64,000 bases of DNA from Tidjanibacter sp. (GCA_017466345.1 JAFTUI010000024.1:93410-157409), one strand, 5' to 3'; shown: positions 1-9,522, counted from the first letter of the stretch. Numbers and translations are program-made. The notes: generated from the sequence alone by a model not told the origin.

Positions 1-887
1 TCCTGTTGGAGAGCCTGCGCAGAATGTATACATCCGTTCTCTCCATTGACACCGTAGCCGAAGAAGAGAAGGTTATTGATGCCTTATTGGGTTTGCCCAA
101 AGAGTTTTTTGAGCCAAGCGATGAAGAAATGTATGGCTGTCCTCCCGCGGATTTCAAGGAGATAATCCCCGAAGAGGAGGTTGCAGAGGAGCCCGAAGAG
201 GAGGCAGAGCCTGTTACTGAGGAGGTTATAGCAGAGCTCGAAGAGGAAGTTATAGAGGAAACCGAAGAGGAGGAGCCAGCCACTGAGCCTGAACCTATCG
301 CAGAAGAGACCGAGGTTGGCGATGAGATTGACCACGAGGTGTTAATCTCTCTCTACGATGACGAAGAGGACGAGGAACCCGCTGTTGAGGAAGAGAGCGA
401 AGAGGAAACCGAAGTGGAGGTCGCTCCCGAAGAGCCAAAGGCGGTAGAAGAGGAGCCAGCAGATATAGAGGAAGAGCCTATTATTGAGGAGATAGATGAA
501 GAGGAGGATGAGGAGCCCACTGGAATAGCCGAAGGCGAGCCGACTGCGGAAAAAGAAGAGACACAATCGGTAGTATTGGGCGATGTGCTTGCTATGGAGC
601 AGACCACCCTTGCCGACAATCTTGCCGAGCAGATGGGTACGGACGTAGCAACAGCTGTTGGTGCTAACCTCTCGCTTCGTCAGACTATTGCCATAAACGA
701 CAAGTTTATCCTTATGCGCGACCTCTTTGGTGGCAACAACGACTACTACGAGACAGCCATTGAGAAACTCGACTCGTTCGACAATCTCGATGATGCAATG
801 CTTTACATCTACGACCATTTCCATTGGAATCCCAACAGCGAGGGCGCACGCCTGCTGATGGAACTCTTGGCTCGTAAACTTTTTTAG
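1..887 (+). CDS. Glu-rich acidic protein, 5' truncated by window edge
   Basis: The reading frame is open to the first base of the window and the first usable codon is a TTG at 6, so the true start probably lies upstream. The visible part has a short N-terminal segment, then about 150 residues dominated by Glu runs with Pro, Val and Ile (roughly residues 45-190). A compact C-terminal domain of about 95 residues follows, with the motifs LRQTIAINDKF and FGGNNDYYETAIEKLD. Proteins with a similar ending occur as uncharacterised Bacteroidales proteins. The acidic middle is probably a disordered spacer. rsmI starts 16 bases downstream on the same strand. The function is unknown. Confidence 0.75.
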   Translation, partial: LLESLRRMYTSVLSIDTVAEEEKVIDALLGLPKEFFEPSDEEMYGCPPADFKEIIPEEEVAEEPEEEAEPVTEEVIAELEEEVIEETEEEEPATEPEPIAEETEVGDEIDHEVLISLYDDEEDEEPAVEEESEEETEVEVAPEEPKAVEEEPADIEEEPIIEEIDEEEDEEPTGIAEGEPTAEKEETQSVVLGDVLAMEQTTLADNLAEQMGTDVATAVGANLSLRQTIAINDKFILMRDLFGGNNDYYETAIEKLDSFDNLDDAMLYIYDHFHWNPNSEGARLLMELLARKLF

Positions 888-903
888 CAATAAGAACTGA
901 GCA

Positions 904-1602
904 ATGCCAAAACTTTATATCATACCGACACCTATCGGCAACCTCGAAGATATGACCTACCGAGCTGTAAGGCTACTCCGCGAGGTTGATATTGTGCTTG
1001 CCGAGGATACTCGCACCTCGCAGGTGCTACTGAAACACTACGGTATAGAGCGCAAACTCTTCTCGCACCACAAATACAACGAACACCAAACGGTGGAGTT
1101 CGTAGCCTCGCGCATCGAGGCGGGCGAAAGTGTGGCTCTTATCTCAGATGCGGGCACACCTGGTATCTCCGATCCAGGTTTTCTCTTGGTGCGCACCTGC
1201 TTAGAGAGGGATTTGGAGGTGGAAACTCTCCCCGGAGCAACTGCCTTTGTCCCTGCCTTGGTGCAGAGTGGCTTTCCCTGCGATAGATTTTGCTTCGAGG
1301 GCTTTTTGCCACAGAAGAAAGGACGCAAAAAACGCCTTAATGCCCTTGCTGAGGAGCCTCGCACAATGATTTTCTACGAATCACCGTTTAGGGTTTTGAA
1401 GGCTCTGGGCGAATTTTCGGAGGTCTTTGGCTCGGAGCGCAGAGTGAGTGTTTCAAGAGAGCTGTCCAAGAAATTTGAGCAAACAGTGCGTGGCACCATC
1501 AGCGAGGTCATTGCCCACTTTGAGGCGCATCCTCCCAAAGGCGAGTTTGTAATGATAGTGGAGGGTGCGGGTAAGAATGAAGATAATAGAGAAGAAGAGT
1601 AA
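904..1602 (+). CDS. rsmI: 16S rRNA (cytidine-2'-O-)-methyltransferase RsmI
   Basis: This cytoplasmic enzyme methylates the 2'-OH of C1402 in 16S rRNA with S-adenosylmethionine, tuning the decoding centre. The 232-residue product has the tetrapyrrole-methylase fold motifs of the family: IIPTPIGNLEDMTYRA at the N-terminus, AEDTRTSQVLLKHYGI, SDAGTPGISDPGF, LPGATAFVPAL and IFYESPFRV. The protein is shorter than the E. coli enzyme at its C-terminus, which I believe is common in this phylum. It starts 16 bases after the Glu-rich gene and is followed 19 bases later by a DUF389 gene, so it is probably part of a plus-strand transcription unit reaching 6476. The assignment is secure. Confidence 0.96.
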   Translation: MPKLYIIPTPIGNLEDMTYRAVRLLREVDIVLAEDTRTSQVLLKHYGIERKLFSHHKYNEHQTVEFVASRIEAGESVALISDAGTPGISDPGFLLVRTCLERDLEVETLPGATAFVPALVQSGFPCDRFCFEGFLPQKKGRKKRLNALAEEPRTMIFYESPFRVLKALGEFSEVFGSERRVSVSRELSKKFEQTVRGTISEVIAHFEAHPPKGEFVMIVEGAGKNEDNREEE

Positions 1603-1621
1603 TGCATAGACAAATACAACA

Positions 1622-3043
1622 ATGGACGTAAATCAGGATAACAATAGATTGCCAGAGGTGGAGAATAACCCCACAAATAGACCGCGTATTGACCTATTGG
1701 CTATGCTTAGGCGCATCGTCAAAAATACCCGCCAATTTATGCACGGCAGGTTCGATCTTCGCGAAGGAAGTGCCCCCCAAGCAGAGGTAATCGAGGAGGT
1801 TCGCAAAGGCATCGACTTCAAAGGCACCAACCTATGGGTGTTGATGTTTGCCGTATTTATCGCCTCGCTTGGTCTGAACGTAAACTCTACGGCTGTGATT
1901 ATTGGTGCGATGCTGGTATCGCCCCTTATGGGACCAATCACAGGCATAGGCTTGTCGTTGGGTATCAACGACTTCGAGATGCTCAAAGCCTCTTGGCGCA
2001 ACTTTTTGCTAATGGTTGCCGTAAGCCTTATAACCAGCACAATCTACTTTTTTATTTCGCCAATTTCGACTGCACAGAGCGAACTTTTGGCACGCACAAG
2101 CCCCACCACCTACGATGTACTGATAGCATTTTTTGGCGGTTTGGCGGGTATGGTTGCCCAAACTCGCAAGGATAAGGCTATGACGGTGGTGTCGGGTGTG
2201 GCTATTGCCACTGCGCTGATGCCTCCTTTGTGTACGGCTGGTTTCGGTATCGCAACAGGCAACTTCAATTTCTTCTTTGGTGCGCTCTACCTATTTACCA
2301 TCAATGCCGTATTCATTGCAGTGGCAACCTACCTTGTAGTACTCTTTTTGCGCTACGAAAAGAAGACCATTCTCGACCCCGTACAGCAAAAAAAGAACAC
2401 CCGCTACATCACGTTGGTAATCATTTTGGTTGGCGTTCCGAGCATATTGTTGGGCGCACAGATTGTACGCCGCACAACATTTGAGGAGAATGTGGACAGA
2501 TATGTCAGCAAAGTGTTCCAATTCAACCGCACAATGATTGTGGATTACTCCAAAGAGTTCCATTACGAGGATGATCTCTCGCGAGTAGAGATTAGGCTCG
2601 TTGGCGAGCCCCTTTCGGAAGATGTCATCGACAATGCTCGCGCACAGATGGACGACTTCGGGCTCCACAAAACCGAACTAATTGTAAAGCAAGCCGATAG
2701 TGACGAAAGACTCGATATTAGCAAGTTGCAGAACAGTTACGCCGACATTATAGACGAAAAGAATAATACCATAAGGCGTTTGGAGCAGCGACTTGCGACT
2801 GTCACACCCATTGACACGCTGTCGGGTGCAGACATTTCGCGTGAGTTGGCTATCGCAGTGGAGAATGTCGGCTCGGTATCGCTCTCGAAACACACTGCCT
2901 ACAACAATGGCTCTGCCGAAGGTGTAAGAGTGGTTGCTATCGTTAGGGCAATCGATCCTGCCGAACCCATAGATTTGGAAAAGGTACGCCAATTGCTGGC
3001 TGTACGCACCAAAAGCAACGACATTAAGGTAATTCAGGAGTAA
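1622..3043 (+). CDS. DUF389 family membrane protein
   Basis: This 473-residue integral membrane protein has the DUF389 signature around residues 65-120 (NVNSTAVIIGAMLVSPLMGPI and following), then further hydrophobic segments to about residue 285. The C-terminal part, about 180 residues, is soluble, with a predicted helical stretch near 385 (IDEKNNTIRRLEQRL). The molecular function of the family is not established. A role as a transporter or membrane stress protein is only a guess. It sits between rsmI and an acyltransferase gene, with short spacers that suggest co-transcription. Confidence 0.85.
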   Translation: MDVNQDNNRLPEVENNPTNRPRIDLLAMLRRIVKNTRQFMHGRFDLREGSAPQAEVIEEVRKGIDFKGTNLWVLMFAVFIASLGLNVNSTAVIIGAMLVSPLMGPITGIGLSLGINDFEMLKASWRNFLLMVAVSLITSTIYFFISPISTAQSELLARTSPTTYDVLIAFFGGLAGMVAQTRKDKAMTVVSGVAIATALMPPLCTAGFGIATGNFNFFFGALYLFTINAVFIAVATYLVVLFLRYEKKTILDPVQQKKNTRYITLVIILVGVPSILLGAQIVRRTTFEENVDRYVSKVFQFNRTMIVDYSKEFHYEDDLSRVEIRLVGEPLSEDVIDNARAQMDDFGLHKTELIVKQADSDERLDISKLQNSYADIIDEKNNTIRRLEQRLATVTPIDTLSGADISRELAIAVENVGSVSLSKHTAYNNGSAEGVRVVAIVRAIDPAEPIDLEKVRQLLAVRTKSNDIKVIQE

Positions 3044-3071
3044 CAACACAAAAAACAACAGAGAATAACAA

Positions 3072-4001
3072 ATGGCTCACAAAGAGAAAAAGAGCAGTAG
3101 TTTGGGACAGGATGTAGCTTACTACACCCTGCTTGGTGTGACCAAGTTGGTGGGCTACCTCCCCTACTTTGTACTCTATCGCCTGCTGGCACCTTTTATA
3201 TACTTCATCTTGCGCCACGTTCTGCGCTACCGTGTCGCGGTTGTAAGGCGAAATTTGCAAAACTCCTTCCCCGAAAAGAGTGAGAAGGAGAGAAGAGAGA
3301 TTGAGCGCAAATTCTATCACCATCTCTCGGAGGTCTTTGTTGATGTTATTGATATGACAAGTATGTCGCCCAAGGAACTCAAACGCCGAATGGTGGTGGA
3401 GAATATGGAGCAGACCGATAGGGAGATTGGTAATAGCAACTGGATTGCTGCCCTTGCTCACTTTGGCGAATGGGAGTATTTCTCGGTCTATGCTATCGAC
3501 CACCCCTACCACAACATTGGCGTCTATCATCCGCTGAGCAACAAGGTTATGGACCGCTTTATGCTCTACATACGCCGCCGCTTCGGTATGGAGGTGGCAC
3601 CTATGAACTCACTTGCACGTCCCGTAGTGAAAAACCTTAAAGCGGGCGAGCAGATGGCTCTCGGACTCATTGCCGACCAACGTCCTCGTATTGCGGATAG
3701 CGATAAGATATGGCGTACCTTCCTCAATCAAGACGCTCGCTTCTTTGGCGGCATAGGCAACTATGCCAAGCGTTTTGGTATGATGGTCTACACTCTTGAC
3801 ATAGAGAAAATTAAACCATCGCACTACAAGTGTAACTTCATACAGCTCTACGATGGCAAAGAGGATATATCCGAGGAGCAGATTATGGATCGCTATGTAG
3901 CCAAAATAGAGGAGATAATACGCCGCCGCCCAGAGTTGTGGCTATGGTCACACGATAGGTGGAAACACCGCAAGCCAGCAGAGCAACCTACCATAGAATA
4001 G
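3072..4001 (+). CDS. LpxL/HtrB-like lipid A acyltransferase
   Basis: A 309-residue protein of the lysophospholipid/lipid A acyltransferase superfamily. Such enzymes add secondary acyl chains to lipid A at the inner membrane. It has an N-terminal hydrophobic segment (residues about 25-60), the HxxxxE catalytic motif as HFGEWE near residue 135, a downstream block LGLIADQRP, and the C-terminal WLWSHDRWKHR typical of bacterial HtrB-like proteins. Which acyl group it transfers cannot be read from sequence. The neighbours, a GT2 glycosyltransferase and membrane proteins, fit an envelope-biogenesis cluster. Confidence 0.9.
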   Translation: MAHKEKKSSSLGQDVAYYTLLGVTKLVGYLPYFVLYRLLAPFIYFILRHVLRYRVAVVRRNLQNSFPEKSEKERREIERKFYHHLSEVFVDVIDMTSMSPKELKRRMVVENMEQTDREIGNSNWIAALAHFGEWEYFSVYAIDHPYHNIGVYHPLSNKVMDRFMLYIRRRFGMEVAPMNSLARPVVKNLKAGEQMALGLIADQRPRIADSDKIWRTFLNQDARFFGGIGNYAKRFGMMVYTLDIEKIKPSHYKCNFIQLYDGKEDISEEQIMDRYVAKIEEIIRRRPELWLWSHDRWKHRKPAEQPTIE

Positions 4002-4023
4002 CCGCACAAAGTTTTTTAACACA

Positions 4024-5019
4024 ATGCTCAACACCAAGGTCGTAATACTCAATTGGAATGGCGAAGAGTGGCTCTCGCGCTTTCTGCCTCGCATAGTGGC
4101 AACACTACCTGAGTGGGCTACGCTTGTGGTTGCCGACAATGGCTCTGAGGACTCTTCGGAGGAGATTGTGAGCCACCAAGAGGGTGTGGAGTGGTTACCG
4201 TTGGGCAAGAATTATGGCTTCGCCGAGGGGTACAACAGGGCTTTGGCGGAGATGGAGGGCGAGGTTTTCGTGCTTCTCAATAGCGATGTGAAGCCTGCCG
4301 ATGGGTGGCTGACGCCACTTGTGGAGAGGTTAATGGAGAGTGATAAAATTGCTGCCGTTCAGCCGAAGATACTATCCTACTCAGAGCCCACGAAGTTTGA
4401 GTATGCAGGTGCTGCGGGAGGTTTTATTGACCGCTATGGCTATCCTTTCTGTCGTGGGCGCATTATGAATATCACAGAGCAAGACAAGGGGCAGTACGAT
4501 ACTGCAACATCCATCTTTTGGGCAAGCGGAGCTTGTATGGCTATTAGAGCTGAGGCGTGGCGCAAGGCAGGAGGTTTGGATGGCGACTTTTTTGCCCATA
4601 TGGAGGAGATTGACCTCTGCTGGCGACTGCAACTACTTGGTTACGAGATTGCAGCAGAGCCCCGCAGTGTGGTCTATCACGTTGGTGGAGGAACACTGCC
4701 CAACAATTCGCCACGCAAGATTTATCTCAACTTCCGCAACTCGCTCTGTATGTTGCACAAATGCCTTCCCGATGAAGAAAGGTGGCGACTTGGAGTGAGG
4801 ATGTGGATGGATAGGCTCTCGTGGATGGTTTATGTGCTTACGGGCAAGTGGGCTTTTGCTCGTGAGGTCTGCCGAGCGCACCGCGACTACAAGCGTATGC
4901 GCCCATCGCTCGATGCAAAACGCCAACTACTACCCCACAATCTCCGCCCTACCACCATCTACAATGGGTGGATAGTATGGAAACATCTATGGGGCAAGAG
5001 AAGATTTGAACAATTATAG
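4024..5019 (+). CDS. GT2 family glycosyltransferase (WbbL-like)
   Basis: A 331-residue inverting GT-A fold glycosyltransferase. The nucleotide-sugar site is indicated by VVADNGSEDSSEEIV and the metal-binding LLNSDVKPADGW. The acceptor and catalytic region contains WASGACMAIRAEAW and HMEEIDLCWRLQLLGY. The layout matches rhamnosyltransferase-type GT2 proteins that build surface polysaccharides. The sugar and acceptor are not predictable. It starts 22 bases after the acyltransferase gene, so lipid A/LPS or other glycan assembly is a reasonable inference. Confidence 0.9.
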   Translation: MLNTKVVILNWNGEEWLSRFLPRIVATLPEWATLVVADNGSEDSSEEIVSHQEGVEWLPLGKNYGFAEGYNRALAEMEGEVFVLLNSDVKPADGWLTPLVERLMESDKIAAVQPKILSYSEPTKFEYAGAAGGFIDRYGYPFCRGRIMNITEQDKGQYDTATSIFWASGACMAIRAEAWRKAGGLDGDFFAHMEEIDLCWRLQLLGYEIAAEPRSVVYHVGGGTLPNNSPRKIYLNFRNSLCMLHKCLPDEERWRLGVRMWMDRLSWMVYVLTGKWAFAREVCRAHRDYKRMRPSLDAKRQLLPHNLRPTTIYNGWIVWKHLWGKRRFEQL

Positions 5020-5042
5020 AAACCTTAATAATTTATAGTACT

Positions 5043-5468
5043 ATGGAAATTTGGCATATCTGGGCTATTGTAGCCGTACTTTTCGTCATTGGCGAGATCT
5101 TCACTTCTGGCTTTGCATTCATTTGCTTTGCCGTAGGTTGCATAGGTGGAGCCATTGCTGCCGCTGCGGGCGCGATTTTGGAGTGGCAACTTGGCATCTT
5201 TGCCATCGCCACGTTTGTTGCTTTCTTGTTGGTGCGCCCACTGCTTAAAAAACTATCGGCTAAGGACGAAATTGCAACCAATGCAGACGCGCTTATCGGT
5301 CGTACTGCAAAGGTTACCGAGTGCATAGAGGTTGGTGGCAAAGGTCGCGTGGCTATCGATGGCGACATTTGGCAGGCTGTGAGCCACGAGCAGACCGACA
5401 TCGCCGAGGGCGAATGGGTGGAGGTCATCTCACGCGAGAGCATCGTCCTTACCGTAAAACGCAAATAA
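5043..5468 (+). CDS. NfeD-like membrane protein
   Basis: A 141-residue short NfeD-family protein. The N-terminal half has two to three membrane segments (roughly residues 5-65). The C-terminal half forms an OB-fold-like domain containing LIGRTAKVTECIEVGGKGRVAIDG, listed here only as a region around residues 83-107. Short NfeD proteins typically pair with stomatin/SPFH proteins in bacterial membrane microdomains. Here an SPFH gene follows after 24 bases, which is the expected pairing. The precise role of such pairs is still not firmly defined. Confidence 0.88.
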   Translation: MEIWHIWAIVAVLFVIGEIFTSGFAFICFAVGCIGGAIAAAAGAILEWQLGIFAIATFVAFLLVRPLLKKLSAKDEIATNADALIGRTAKVTECIEVGGKGRVAIDGDIWQAVSHEQTDIAEGEWVEVISRESIVLTVKRK

Positions 5469-5492
5469 TCAACTCATTAAAACTATACAACT

Positions 5493-6476
5493 ATGGGAAC
5501 TCTCTATGTTATTATTGCATTGGTAGCCATTGTGGTTATCTATGTTCTGTCGGGTCTTACCATCGTTCAGCAGAGCGAAACCTGCATTGTTGAACGCCTC
5601 GGTAAGTACAACAAAACCCTCACTTCGGGCATCAACATCATTTGGCCCATCCTCGAAAAACCTCGCCGCATCTACACCCGCCACACCCAACAAGATTGGA
5701 ATGGCAATGTTGTGGTGTCGTTCCGCTACACTCCACGCATTGATCTTCGCGAGCAAGTGTACGACTTCCCTGAGCAGAATGTGATTACTAAGGATAACGT
5801 AACCACCCGCATCAACGCACTGCTCTACTTCCAGATTGTGGACCCCGTGAAGGCTGTTTACGAGATTAACAACCTGCCCAATGCTATTGAGAAACTCACT
5901 CAGACCACCCTGCGTAACGTCATTGGCGAGTTGGAGTTGGACGAAACTCTTACTTCGCGCGACACCATCAATGCCAAACTCCGCAACGTGCTGGACGAGG
6001 CAACCAACAAGTGGGGTGTGAAGGTTAATCGTGTTGAGTTGCAGGACATCACTCCTCCTTCGACCGTGCGTGATGCTATGGAGCAGCAGATGCAGGCTGA
6101 GCGTGAGCGTAGGGCTAAAATCCTTCGTGCTGAGGGCGAGAAACAGTCGGCAATTTTGCAATCCGAGGGCGAGAAGCAGTCGCAAATCAACTACGCAGCG
6201 GCCGAAAAGGAGGCTCAGATTCTCAAAGCACAGGGCGAGGCTGAGGCTAAGGTTTTACAGGCAAATGCTGAGGCTGAGGCTATTAGGCGAGTGAGCGAGG
6301 CTATTGCAAACACCAAGACCGACCCCGCAACCTACCTCCTCGCAGTGAAATATATCGAAACCCTCCGCGAGATGGCAAGCGGTCAGGATAGCAAGACGGT
6401 ATATATGCCCTATGAGGCGAGCAGTGTTCTCGGCTCGCTCGGCGGCATCAAAGATCTATTTCCTGCCGGCAAATAA
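5493..6476 (+). CDS. SPFH/band 7 (stomatin-like) protein
   Basis: A 327-residue membrane-anchored SPFH protein of the stomatin/QmcA type. A single N-terminal transmembrane helix (residues about 3-25) is followed by the band 7 domain, with motifs such as QQSETCIVERLGKYNKTL and NVTTRINALLYFQIVDP. An Ala/Glu/Gln-rich coiled coil runs from about residue 190 to 275, and the C-terminus has a Gly/Leu-rich tail. Such proteins oligomerise into membrane scaffolds. The preceding NfeD gene is its likely partner. The gene ends at a strong hairpin shared with the converging hexosaminidase gene. Confidence 0.93.
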   Translation: MGTLYVIIALVAIVVIYVLSGLTIVQQSETCIVERLGKYNKTLTSGINIIWPILEKPRRIYTRHTQQDWNGNVVVSFRYTPRIDLREQVYDFPEQNVITKDNVTTRINALLYFQIVDPVKAVYEINNLPNAIEKLTQTTLRNVIGELELDETLTSRDTINAKLRNVLDEATNKWGVKVNRVELQDITPPSTVRDAMEQQMQAERERRAKILRAEGEKQSAILQSEGEKQSQINYAAAEKEAQILKAQGEAEAKVLQANAEAEAIRRVSEAIANTKTDPATYLLAVKYIETLREMASGQDSKTVYMPYEASSVLGSLGGIKDLFPAGK

Positions 6477-6503
6477 TTGATTGAAAACTATTAATCTGCT
6501 ACA

Positions 6504-6543
6504 CAAAACACCTCCTCTATATACATAGGGGAGGTGTTTTTTC
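6504..6543. terminator. Bidirectional rho-independent terminator
   Basis: A hairpin with arms AAAACACCTCC and GGAGGTGTTTT, followed by a T run on the plus strand and preceded by an A run, lies between the convergent SPFH and GH20 genes. It can terminate both transcripts. Confidence 0.85.
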
Positions 6544-6571
6544 GTACTGCTCACACACAAAACCACCTTTA

Positions 6572-8563
6572 CTATTTAGGATTTACCCTTATTATTGGAA
6601 ATTGGAGATAGACAAACCTATCGCCATTGCCGGTGGCAGTGGAGCGCAGGCGTATGTGATGTGTGGGTTTATCTACAAGGATAGTCGCCGAGCCATTGTC
6701 AAGTGGGGCCACCTCGCGGTAGGTCTTGCCATCGCCACTCAACTCCACCACCCCAAATGGGAATATACCGCGAGGAACGTGGCGATAGCCCGTAGTAAGT
6801 TCAATGGTCACATTATTAATCGGTTGCGAAAATGAGTAGAGTATCCAATCGCCATCGTGGCAGGTGCGTGTGGTGCGGCAGCCAAAATCGTTGGCATAGG
6901 CAGATAGTTTTGCAAGTGCCTTCTCATTACTTAGCGGCAACGAGGTTGTAATCTCCATTGCAGGGGTAATCTGCCTACCCTGAGACTTTGTGGGCACACC
7001 TCGCCGATAGCTGATACCCATCGCCTCCATTCGCCCCTTGTGACTCTCCAAGCGAGTTGAAAAACTCCCCCACTCTCGCCGACTCTGAGGCATCCACCCA
7101 ATCTCCGCCAGAGCGCAGATACGCGGGAAGGTCTGATACTCCAAGTAGTTATCGTATTTGTGGCTGTGAGTGAGGTAGAGTTCGCTCCAAAAGGCACCCG
7201 AAAAGCCCACGACATTGCGTTTTGCACGCTCGGAGTAGCCCAACTCTTCAAGGCTCACGGAGTAGCACTTTTCGAGTGTCACAACACCAGCCCAATTATG
7301 TCCGTCTTCGTTTTTGCTCTGGCGCATATCGAAGTAGAAATAGGGACCTGGCATAACAACTGTGGGATAGCCCGACTCGGCAACCTTGCGGCACTCTTCG
7401 AGCCCCTCCCACCCATAGATACGTACATCCTTTGAGAGAGTGCCACTCTCGGCAGACTCATTCCACATCGCCGCCCTCCGCCCATAGCGGGCAAGGATGG
7501 TAGCCACACGTTCCATAAAGTAATCTTGCAGTTGGTGGTAGTCGCTGAGCCCCAACTCTTTGTAGAGTGCCGAGCAGTGGGGACATTGCTTCCAGTAGGA
7601 GGTATCTACCTCATCGCCGCCAATGTGGATATACTCCGAAGGAAAGATGTCACACAACTCGCCCAAAATATCCTCCAACAAGCGGTAGTTATCCTCGCGT
7701 GCCACGCACCACACATTGCGTTTGTCGTAGCCCGCAGCAGCCTCGGTATTCATCTCCACCGGACACAACACTTCTGGGTAAATTTTACCTATCGTAAGGC
7801 TATGCCCTGGCAGATCAATCTCAGGAATGATGGTAATACCCCTTTGGTGGGCATACTCCACCAAGCCTCGCAACTCTTCTTGCGTATAATACCCGCCATA
7901 ACGCTCGCCCCAAGCACCATAAACCGACCAGATGGGCGAGTCGCCACCACGCCAACCGCCCACCTCGGCAAGTTCGGGATGGGATTTTATCTCCACTCTC
8001 CACCCCTCGTCATCGGTAAGATGCAGGTGTAGGGTATTTATTTTGTGGTGTGCAAGGTGGCTCACAAACTCCTCTATTTGTTCTATGGTAGAGAATGTGC
8101 GGGCAACATCGAGGTGCTGACCACGATAGGCGTAGGCGGGATAGTCCACAATCCTCAGACAAGGTAGCACACACGCCCTGCGAAAGCCACCCGCATAAAT
8201 CTCTTTGGGAAAGAGTTGTAGCAGTGTGTGAAAGCCATTGAGCAGTCCTGCTCTATCAACACCCTCTACAAGTACTCCGCACTCGTTCACACTGAGCACA
8301 TAGCCCTCACTGGGGAGTTGTAGCGAGGGGTTGATGCGCAACACCACACCCGCAACACCGTAGCCTCCTGCAAGATAGCTATCCACATAGGGTTCAATGC
8401 TCGGCTCGCACCATACCGCAGTGGATGGCACAAGGCAATACTCGCCTCCTATGAGCTCCACGCTTACGGGCGCAGGCAACAACCCCAACCTCTCGGCAGG
8501 AGTAGCAAAGGCTTGCACCGAAACCATTGCAGCCAACAGCCATATATAGCATCTAATTTTCAT
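6572..8563 (-). CDS. GH20 beta-N-acetylhexosaminidase, secreted
   Basis: A glycoside hydrolase family 20 enzyme that removes terminal beta-linked GlcNAc/GalNAc by substrate-assisted catalysis. I chose the ATG at 8563 because it opens a clean signal peptide (MKIRCYIWLLAAMVSVQAFA) and overlaps the upstream gene by only 11 bases. An upstream start at 8620 would lack this. A GH20b-type N-terminal domain (about 25-120) precedes the catalytic barrel with HLHLTDDEGWR and the catalytic Asp-Glu pair in HIGGDEVD. A C-terminal beta-rich module ends the 663-residue protein. The neighbouring NamZ-like gene suggests peptidoglycan or host glycan degradation. Confidence 0.94.
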   Translation of the reverse strand: MKIRCYIWLLAAMVSVQAFATPAERLGLLPAPVSVELIGGEYCLVPSTAVWCEPSIEPYVDSYLAGGYGVAGVVLRINPSLQLPSEGYVLSVNECGVLVEGVDRAGLLNGFHTLLQLFPKEIYAGGFRRACVLPCLRIVDYPAYAYRGQHLDVARTFSTIEQIEEFVSHLAHHKINTLHLHLTDDEGWRVEIKSHPELAEVGGWRGGDSPIWSVYGAWGERYGGYYTQEELRGLVEYAHQRGITIIPEIDLPGHSLTIGKIYPEVLCPVEMNTEAAAGYDKRNVWCVAREDNYRLLEDILGELCDIFPSEYIHIGGDEVDTSYWKQCPHCSALYKELGLSDYHQLQDYFMERVATILARYGRRAAMWNESAESGTLSKDVRIYGWEGLEECRKVAESGYPTVVMPGPYFYFDMRQSKNEDGHNWAGVVTLEKCYSVSLEELGYSERAKRNVVGFSGAFWSELYLTHSHKYDNYLEYQTFPRICALAEIGWMPQSRREWGSFSTRLESHKGRMEAMGISYRRGVPTKSQGRQITPAMEITTSLPLSNEKALAKLSAYANDFGCRTTRTCHDGDWILYSFSQPINNVTIELTTGYRHVPRGIFPFGVVELSGDGKTYREVAPLDNGSATILVDKPTHHIRLRSTATGNGDRFVYLQFPIIRVNPK

Positions 8564-9494
8564 ATATAAGATACTCTTCTCGCTCGGCAATAAACTGCGC
8601 CACATCATCACGCCACACACTCTCTATCTCCTCAGCTGTGTAGCCATAGGTTATCATCTCGCGTACATAACTTACACCCATTGACACATCGAACTCCTCG
8701 CCAACGAAGAACTCTTCCTCACTACTGCGCCCAGCGTAGGCGGAAACTACACGCGAAAGACTTATCTTACCATTCTCCACAATGGGCACTTCTACACAAA
8801 GTCCGCGTGAGAGCACTTCGGGAGTTAGCTCACCTCTCCGTGCATAGTTCAGACAGGGAACAACCGTCAGCGATACCTTAGCACCGCCCGCAAGCCATCC
8901 CTCGCCACTTATCATTAGCGACAGTTCGCCAAGTGTCATACCATACAGCAGAGGCAAAGGCAACACTCCTCCGCCACGGAAAGGTGACACTGCAATTGCA
9001 CCATCAACCGAGTCGCCAAATGGATTGGGACTGTCGAGCACTACGAGTGGCACGCCAATATCGCCACACACCTGCATAATCCTCACGAGTGCCTGCAATG
9101 CGGACGACCACCTCACACCCTCGTCCCTTACATCGCAAACCACCACATCGCACCCAAAGACATCGTTTGCTTTGGGCTCTTGGTCGAGAATGACTATCTC
9201 CACACCCAAATAGGAGTCACGGTGTGCTTGTGCGTTATCTCCATAGAAACCACCATCGGGAGTGAAGATACGTTTTATCTCCACACCACTTTTAAGCAGT
9301 GTGTCTACAATGTGGGTGTCATCAATCACTGCTGTGTGGTCGGTAAGTAACCCCACTCTTTTGCCTTGTAGTAGGTGTATGTAGTCGCCAAGTCGCCTAT
9401 CGCCCCCCACAACTGCCACCTCCTGAGAGTGAACATCACAAAAGGCAGACAATGAGCACAACAAAGCGAGTATTGTTATTAAGAATTTTCTCAT
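8553..9494 (-). CDS. Divergent DUF1343 / NamZ-like exo-N-acetylmuramidase homologue
   Basis: A 313-residue exported protein with a signal peptide over residues 1-23. It resembles DUF1343/NamZ proteins, which cleave terminal MurNAc from peptidoglycan fragments. Recognisable blocks are KRVGLLTDHTAV, VVVCDVRDEGVRW, VVLDSPNPFG and LYGMTLGELSLMISGEGWL. Two departures stand out. The family's usual PEHG is PDGG here (residues 79-82), and the usual block around GTNxSxGRGTxxPF is absent, making the protein shorter than the roughly 400-residue family norm. It may be inactive or altered in substrate. It overlaps the GH20 gene by 11 bases, implying translational coupling. Confidence 0.78.
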   Translation of the reverse strand: MRKFLITILALLCSLSAFCDVHSQEVAVVGGDRRLGDYIHLLQGKRVGLLTDHTAVIDDTHIVDTLLKSGVEIKRIFTPDGGFYGDNAQAHRDSYLGVEIVILDQEPKANDVFGCDVVVCDVRDEGVRWSSALQALVRIMQVCGDIGVPLVVLDSPNPFGDSVDGAIAVSPFRGGGVLPLPLLYGMTLGELSLMISGEGWLAGGAKVSLTVVPCLNYARRGELTPEVLSRGLCVEVPIVENGKISLSRVVSAYAGRSSEEEFFVGEEFDVSMGVSYVREMITYGYTAEEIESVWRDDVAQFIAEREEYLIYEN

Positions 9495-9522
9495 TGTGGA
9501 TGGTTTGTAATTTTATTTCTCA

